A stretch of DNA of 46,125 nucleotides from a virus: positions 1 through 46,125 of IMG/VR virus record IMGVR_UViG_3300010379_000870. One strand, given 5' to 3'. Below the pieces are notes generated by a model. That model searched no databases and was not told the DNA's origin. It saw nothing but the letters and a program-made list of their open reading frames with translations. The position numbers and the translations under genes are program-made. Shown in pieces: positions 41,313 through 46,125 of this stretch (positions are counted from its first letter, which is position 1; each line of letters opens with the position of its first letter).

Positions 41313-41804
41313 ATGGCCGCGCTGAACTTCAAAGAGCGCCTGTTCCTCTGGTTGGCCAACATGGTGCAGACGGAAACCGCGCTCGACAACGCGCTGCAAA
41401 CCTTTCATCTCGCGTGCGACAAGGAGTTAGCCACCATGGCGGCTTACCGATCGATGGGTATGGATCCCAGTGCCGCACCCAAGTTCGGTTGGCCGCTCAT
41501 GGACCGGCAAGGCATCCACATGAACATGATCGACAAGGGCGGCGGCGCTGCCAAGCTCACCCTGGCAGTCGTCCTCGGCGCCGCCCTTGTCGTTGGCGGG
41601 ACCTGGGCCAGCCTCGCGCTTTACAAGCCCTTGCCTGATCCCCGACCTGGCGTTTCCGATTCCCGACCACCGAGCCCCGAGCCTCGGCCGCCCGCCACCG
41701 AGCCCCGAGCCCCGGCGACCAAGGGCCACGATGTTCTTCTCGAACAATCCAGCGACGGCGGCAAAACCTGGCACGAAATCCAGCGGGAGCACATCCAACC
41801 ATGA
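41313..41804 (+). CDS. Protein with one membrane segment and a repeat-encoded linker
   Basis: A 163-residue protein starting MAALNFKERLFLWLANMVQT after GGAGG. The N-terminal 90 residues are helical, a membrane helix (AKLTLAVVLGAALVVGGTWA) follows at about 80-100, then a Pro/Arg-rich run (PDPRPGVSDSRPPSPEPRPP) from a CCCCGAGCC-type DNA repeat, and a C-terminal GHDVLLEQSSDGGKTWHEIQ motif resembling BNR/Asp-box turns. Role unknown. Confidence 0.55.
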   Translation: MAALNFKERLFLWLANMVQTETALDNALQTFHLACDKELATMAAYRSMGMDPSAAPKFGWPLMDRQGIHMNMIDKGGGAAKLTLAVVLGAALVVGGTWASLALYKPLPDPRPGVSDSRPPSPEPRPPATEPRAPATKGHDVLLEQSSDGGKTWHEIQREHIQP

Positions 41805-42019
41805 ATCAACGCGGCAACCTGATTACCTGGCTTGTCATCCTCTTTTTCACGGTCGTCATGATCGCCTACGACGCGCTCGCGTACGCACTGTGGGGCGTGG
41901 ACGCAACGATCAGCCGGCGTGTGCTGTTCGCCTCGCAGGGAACACCGCTCATTGCCTTTGCCGTGGGCGTCCTGTGCGGCCATTTGTTTTGGCCTCAACG
42001 ACCCGGCAGCGAGGAGTAA
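41801..42019 (+). CDS. Small membrane protein with two transmembrane segments, holin-like
   Basis: A 72-residue protein: MNQRGNLITWLVILFFTVVM, then ALWGVD..., FASQGTPLIAFAVGVLCGHL. Two hydrophobic helices at 7-25 and 45-64. Overlaps the previous gene by ATGA. Fits a holin or lysis accessory protein by size and topology only. Confidence 0.5.
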   Translation: MNQRGNLITWLVILFFTVVMIAYDALAYALWGVDATISRRVLFASQGTPLIAFAVGVLCGHLFWPQRPGSEE

Positions 42020-42025
42020 CTATCC

Positions 42026-43372
42026 ATGAGTGAGATTACTTCCAAGGTCACGATTGGCGCTCAGCAATTTGACCTATTCGACCCACCGGTTTCGACTTCT
42101 CCGGCAAAACCCGGCGCCTCCACACAGTGGCTTGCCGACATTGCGCCGGTAGTCCAGCCAACGGACTTCACGCTCGCTGGCGGCCAGCTGCTGCCCAAGT
42201 TGGCGACCGAAGTCAACCCCTACGGCGGTTTGGCTTACGACCCGACCTCGAACACACTGTTCACGATCGGCCGCCTCGGCAACAACATCCTCCAGGTTAG
42301 CAACGTCCTTGCGGCCGGGAGCGATCCACTCAAGTTTCCCCGTGCTGCCCTGGTCAAGAATTTTGGCACCGCAATCTATGGCGGTTTGCGCACCGTCGAT
42401 CCCAATAACGGCACACCGACTACAGAAGGACTGTTTTGGGATAACGGCACGCTCTACGCCCTCTACGGCGGCAACTACGCCGTGTCGCCCAAGGCCGACC
42501 CTTGCCTGGTGGCGATCGATTTTGCGGGTAGTGGCCAAGTCGCTCGTGGACCTTACCGCCTGGATGTCAGTTCGCAACTGGCGCGCGAATGGGCGTACAA
42601 GCTGCCCGCGTCGTTCGCCCAGAAGTACACTGCCGGCCGTACACTCTGCCTTGGCGCCGGCGTGACATCTGGGGCGAGCCACTGCAGCTTCGGGCCGAAT
42701 GCACTTGCAGTCGATACTCCGGCACCCGGAGCGCCGCTAACGCTCACCTCCAAGACATTGCTCGACTACCCCGAGTCCTCGACCGATCGTACCAATCCTT
42801 ACGGCACCCGGCTGCCGCGGCCGGGAGACTACACGATTTACAGTGGAACTGGCGGAAAGACCTTATCTCCCTGTCCTGCCGGCACGCTTCAATTTGGTCC
42901 AGTGTCTGCGGAGGGCCTCGGCGTTTGGGGCTCTGCGGACTATGCACGCGCCGGTTGCTTTATCGATTTGCCGGACAAGCAAGGTTTGCTTGTCTTCGCC
43001 AGCCAGGGCTACGGCGCTTTTTGGTACGGCAACGGCAAGGAACAGCTCGCCGCCGGCGGCACACTCCAGGCTGATTGCAACGTCGGCTCCAAGGGTCAAC
43101 ACGCGCAGCACTGCCGGGACGTGGTCTACGTCTACGGTTTGGCAACGCTCGCGGCCGTGGCCACCGGCCAACTTCAACCCTGGCAGGCCCGGCCCGACAG
43201 CACGTTCAGCCTCGGCAGCCAATTTCCATCCATGGCCTGGAATTGCGGCCACCTGATCACTGGGGCGGTCTTCCGCCCAGCCACGCGGGACGTGCTGATC
43301 CTGGCGCAGGGCGCGGAATTTCTGGGACCTGGCGACAGCAACCCCATTATCTACCGCCTCGAGATTGCCTGA
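42026..43372 (+). CDS. Beta-propeller-like structural protein
   Basis: A 448-residue protein starting MSEITSKVTIGAQQFDLFDP after GAGGAG. Repeated strand blocks with G-Y/D sense (GGLAYDPTSNTLFTIGRLGN, EGLFWDNGTLYALYGGNY, DLPDKQGLLVFASQGYGAFW) resemble propeller blades. No signal peptide. It lies in the plus-strand set near the portal gene. Possibilities are a tail-fibre or receptor-binding protein, or a cargo enzyme. Confidence 0.5.
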   Translation: MSEITSKVTIGAQQFDLFDPPVSTSPAKPGASTQWLADIAPVVQPTDFTLAGGQLLPKLATEVNPYGGLAYDPTSNTLFTIGRLGNNILQVSNVLAAGSDPLKFPRAALVKNFGTAIYGGLRTVDPNNGTPTTEGLFWDNGTLYALYGGNYAVSPKADPCLVAIDFAGSGQVARGPYRLDVSSQLAREWAYKLPASFAQKYTAGRTLCLGAGVTSGASHCSFGPNALAVDTPAPGAPLTLTSKTLLDYPESSTDRTNPYGTRLPRPGDYTIYSGTGGKTLSPCPAGTLQFGPVSAEGLGVWGSADYARAGCFIDLPDKQGLLVFASQGYGAFWYGNGKEQLAAGGTLQADCNVGSKGQHAQHCRDVVYVYGLATLAAVATGQLQPWQARPDSTFSLGSQFPSMAWNCGHLITGAVFRPATRDVLILAQGAEFLGPGDSNPIIYRLEIA

Positions 43373-43469
43373 ACGAACCCGCCTGGCCACTCGCGCCCGC
43401 AATCTTGCCGCACGAGCAAACCCACGCTTGCCCCAGCCGCCAGACGGCAAGCCCTGACCCCGAGTTCGA

Positions 43470-43688
43470 ATGACTGACATGGACGACTATTGCCCCATCT
43501 GTGGAGAGCATCTCGGCCGCGACGTGGAGCACCACCCGTATCTTTGGGCGCGGCACCGGTGCGATCCTGTCCGGCTCGCGGCCAGGGACCGAATTCATCG
43601 CGCGGCCCCGATCGAACCAGGTCGTTTTGAAGGCCACACGTTTGCGGAGCGCCTGGCAGACGGTTTTGCCCTGACGCAGCTCCGCTAA
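43470..43688 (+). CDS. Small zinc-ribbon protein
   Basis: A 72-residue protein starting MTDMDDYCPICGEHLGRDVE; CPIC is matched by later HRCD. A second ATG nine bases downstream is possible, neither has a strong RBS. Typical of the many zinc-ribbon genes in this element. Unknown role. Confidence 0.5.
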   Translation: MTDMDDYCPICGEHLGRDVEHHPYLWARHRCDPVRLAARDRIHRAAPIEPGRFEGHTFAERLADGFALTQLR

Positions 43689-43710
43689 CCCATTTGAAAG
43701 GATTCTTCCC

Positions 43711-44016
43711 ATGCAAAAGCATCGAACATTGTTTGTTGTTCTGGCCATCGTGGCCTTGTTCCTGCTGGCCTTGCCCGCCCTGGCTGGTCCGCCATGCCCA
43801 TCGTGCCAGGACGGCCAATGTCCGATTGTGCAAGGCATGCAGGCGCCGCCCCCTTCTCCCTCCTGTGGTTGCTGCGAGCCCAAGGACTGCACTTGCAATG
43901 GCCCCTGTCCCTGTTACGCCTGCCAGCGCCCGCGCTTCGACCTCTCCTTCTATTTCAGTCCGCGCCACGAACGGCGTTACGCCACCGGCCCCCGCCTCGT
44001 TCGCCGCTGGCGCTAA
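43711..44016 (+). CDS. Secreted Cys-rich protein
   Basis: A 101-residue protein starting MQKHRTLFVVLAIVALFLLA after AAGGA. Signal peptide with cleavage near PALA-GPP. The mature N-terminal region has ten cysteines in CPSC, GQC, CGCC, DCTC, PCPC, YAC arrangements, and the C-terminus is basic (RHERRYATGPRLVRRWR). Unassigned. A lead candidate for periplasmic or outer-surface action. Confidence 0.6.
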   Translation: MQKHRTLFVVLAIVALFLLALPALAGPPCPSCQDGQCPIVQGMQAPPPSPSCGCCEPKDCTCNGPCPCYACQRPRFDLSFYFSPRHERRYATGPRLVRRWR

Positions 44017-44056
44017 GTGACAGATTTTCCCTGCAACCTCCTGGAGCCGCACCCCT

Positions 44057-44180
44057 GTGGCACAAGCTGACAGCTTGTGCCACGACCCGGTGCAGCGCTC
44101 GGCGTAGGTCAGCGCTCGGCGCAGGTCTCCGACCTCGCCGCTCACCGGCACCGCGCTGGGCGTAGGTCTCTGACCTCGCC
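44057..44180. repeat. Palindrome and GTAGGTC repeats
   Basis: Perfect 13-bp arms GTGGCACAAGCTG (44057-44069) and complement (44071-44083) about one base. Then GCGTAGGTC- and GCGCAGGTCTCCGACCTCGC-type words repeat at 44100-44180; a similar AGGTCTCCGACGTCGCCGC word is at 2352-2371. No gene in 44017-44197. Confidence 0.8.
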
Positions 44181-44197
44181 ACCCCCCGAGTACCACC

Positions 44198-44686
44198 ATG
44201 TCCCTCCTCGCCTACTTGCTGATCATCCTCCCCATGGACCTGCCGCTCCCCAGGCAGGTCCCCACCGATCTCTTCGCCGCGCTAATCCGCACGGCGCAAA
44301 TCCTGGAGCTGGCCGGAGACGTGGAAAGGTGGCGGCGCGACGATTACCGCGCGGAAGTGCACTGGTGCCGGGCCGCGTATCGCGAGCTGCGCGACGCCCC
44401 GCCTCTCACCGACACTGCCCTCCTCCCTCCTCAGGCCACCTGCGAGGCTCTGGCCCGATTCGCCGAGGCCGAGGCTGGCTGGCTCCGCGAACGCCGTCAG
44501 CTTCAGTTACACCACGCGGAGCAGATCACCGGCTTGCTGGAGCAAGCAAACGCCAGCGCCCGCTTCTGGCGCCTGGCCACCACCGCGACGGATGGCAGCG
44601 CCTGGGTCCGCCAGCGCCGCACCGCACTCGCGGAAATCCGGCAATTGCTGACAGACGACCGTTACTACGCCGCAGCCTGGCCATGA
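44198..44686 (+). CDS. Phage protein, unassigned, next to the portal gene
   Basis: A 162-residue, mainly helical protein. Features: LFAALIRTAQILELAGDVER, RAAYRELRDAPP, ASARFWRLATTA. The hydrophobic N-terminus (LAYLLIILPMDLPL) could be a membrane anchor. No clear RBS. Unknown role; its position suggests a head or packaging accessory. Confidence 0.5.
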   Translation: MSLLAYLLIILPMDLPLPRQVPTDLFAALIRTAQILELAGDVERWRRDDYRAEVHWCRAAYRELRDAPPLTDTALLPPQATCEALARFAEAEAGWLRERRQLQLHHAEQITGLLEQANASARFWRLATTATDGSAWVRQRRTALAEIRQLLTDDRYYAAAWP

Positions 44687-44796
44687 CAGGCGCGGCTCCG
44701 CTTCCTCCATGAAAAGTTCGCGCGTCATGGCGTCCCACGACAGCATCGTCGTTCGAAGAAAGTTGGGTCGGCAACACTGACAAGGAGATACCTCGC

Positions 44797-46125
44797 ATGG
44801 ACGCGAACCCCAACGGCCCGGCCGACAAGTCTCTGAGCCTTCGAGAAATCCGCGAGCAGAAACGCCTCATTCGCGCCAAGCTCGAGCTGCATCAGCTCAA
44901 GAACGCCGAGCGCGTCCTTGAAGCCTCCGCCAACTGGGATTACTGGCTCAGCTCGTATGTCGATCTCCTCGACCGCTACCGCGACGGCGGCCGGCTCGCT
45001 TATCCCATCAGCCAACCCACGGACCGCCGTTACGGCCAGAACTGGCCCTTCTGGAACACGGAATCCCAGCTCTCGCTGCTTCGCGCCCAGGCACGCCTGC
45101 TGTGCACGATGAATGGCTACGCCATTGGCCTCTTGAGCGGCTTGCAAGCCTATGTCATCGGCGACGGTTTCCAGTATCGCGTCGTCGACCGCAAGAGCCA
45201 GGGCGACACCAAGAAGAGCGCCAAGCCCTCATCATTCGCCCTCAAGGTCCAGGAGATCATGGACGAGTTCTGCGACGTCAATGCCTGGTCCGAATGGGAA
45301 CGCGAACTCTTTTGGCGATCGCGCGAAGACGGCGAGTTCTTCCTCCGTTTCTACCCCGACAACGACAACCGCTGCATGACCGTCCGCTGCGTCGAGCCCG
45401 AGCAGGTCTCGATGACCGGTGTGCCGGAGGCAACGCAGGAGCACTGGTCGTTCGGCATCCACACCGACCCGGAGGATGTGCAAACGGTCTACGGTTACAA
45501 CGTCCTCTACATGGCCGACCCTTCCAACCACGACAACCAAATCCGCGAGGAAGTGCCCATCGAGGAAATGCTGCACTTCAAGATTAATGTCAAGCGCACG
45601 GTGAAGCGCGGCCTGAGCGACTTCGCATTTAGCACGCACGATGCGTTCACGGTAGCCGAAAAGCTGCGCAACAACATGGCCGAGGGCGCCGCCGTGCAGT
45701 CAGCCCTCGCCTATATCCGCCAGCACGAATCGGCGACGCAGGCACAGATCCAGAACTTCCTGAATACGCAGCAGATCGACTTCACGCGCGCCAACCCGCT
45801 CACGGGTCAACAGATCAACTACAAGCAATTCGAGCCCGGCACCATCGCCGACATCCCACGCGGCATGCAATACGTGCAGCCGCCGGGAGCTGGCAACGCC
45901 TCGGGTTTCATCGACATCCTGCATGCAACGCTACGAGGCGCCGGCTGCCGCTGGAACGCCCCCGAATGGCTCGCCACCGGCAGCGGCGCCGACATGGCCG
46001 CATACACCGCCAGCCTGACCGCGCATGCCCCGTTCGTACGCAGCGCCACGCAAAAGCAGAACGCCTACAAGAAGGTGTTTACGCAAGTCCTGTGGGAAGC
46101 AATCGAGTACGCCATCGACTACGGC
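44797..46125 (+). CDS. Phage portal protein, incomplete at the window end
   Basis: 443 codons to the window edge with no stop. Starts MDANPNGPADKSLSLREIRE after AAGGAGAT. Blocks SQLSLLRAQARLLCTMNGYA, YVIGDGFQYRVVDRKS, CRWNAPEWLATGSGADMAAY, EEMLHFKINVKRTVKRGLSD and KLRNNMAEGAAVQSALAYIR fit phage portal proteins (lambda/HK97-type). It forms the ring at the head vertex to which the terminase docks. It is divergent from, and about 37 kb distant from, the terminase gene. Confidence 0.8.
   Translation, partial: MDANPNGPADKSLSLREIREQKRLIRAKLELHQLKNAERVLEASANWDYWLSSYVDLLDRYRDGGRLAYPISQPTDRRYGQNWPFWNTESQLSLLRAQARLLCTMNGYAIGLLSGLQAYVIGDGFQYRVVDRKSQGDTKKSAKPSSFALKVQEIMDEFCDVNAWSEWERELFWRSREDGEFFLRFYPDNDNRCMTVRCVEPEQVSMTGVPEATQEHWSFGIHTDPEDVQTVYGYNVLYMADPSNHDNQIREEVPIEEMLHFKINVKRTVKRGLSDFAFSTHDAFTVAEKLRNNMAEGAAVQSALAYIRQHESATQAQIQNFLNTQQIDFTRANPLTGQQINYKQFEPGTIADIPRGMQYVQPPGAGNASGFIDILHATLRGAGCRWNAPEWLATGSGADMAAYTASLTAHAPFVRSATQKQNAYKKVFTQVLWEAIEYAIDYG

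Overview
The window looks like a planctomycete chromosome carrying a large siphovirus-type prophage. The evidence for the host is an ECF sigma factor fused through a membrane segment to another domain, which is a typical planctomycete architecture, together with high GC and many dispersed palindromic repeats. No integrase, tRNA, attachment site or CRISPR array was recognised. The right end is open inside the portal gene, so the element continues past the window.

Layout. Positions 1-3.1 kb look like host: a sigma/HlyD-adaptor fusion and an isoprenylcysteine methyltransferase-like membrane enzyme. Positions 3.3-5.1 kb hold a tight three-gene operon (ribbon-helix-helix protein, RNase H/RuvC-like protein, Hanks-type kinase) at the edge of the prophage; I regard it as the best candidate for an undescribed system. 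Positions 5.1-36.2 kb are almost entirely minus strand. Read in transcription order (right to left) they give prohead protease/scaffold, decoration-type proteins, HK97-fold major capsid protein, a large repeat protein, neck and tail-completion proteins, tail tube, G/GT tail chaperones with a canonical GGGAAAC slippery site, tape measure, distal tail and Cys-rich tip proteins, small regulators and zinc-ribbon proteins, a replication protein, a HTH/receiver-like protein, a ParB-like protein, an ABC-ATPase/GNAT fusion, and terminase small and large subunits.

Cargo. An AAA+ ATPase gene (14.4-15.6 kb) sits in a segment bounded by 40-bp direct repeats. A WD40/beta-propeller gene (36.4-38.3 kb) separates the minus-strand morphogenesis genes from a divergent plus-strand set at 38.6-46.1 kb. 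That plus-strand set holds small membrane (holin-like) proteins, a secreted trypsin-like protease with a collagen-like tail, a beta-propeller-like protein, a Cys-rich secreted protein, and the portal protein. The portal gene is therefore about 37 kb from the terminase and on the other strand.

Damage and repeats. Two genes are split by single-base frameshifts (20913-22210 and 39375-39657), so the prophage may be decaying or the assembly may contain base errors. Host-type palindromic repeats occur in many of the prophage gaps and, in two places, appear to be translated inside genes. All functional calls were made by eye from motifs and gene order; no database search was run.
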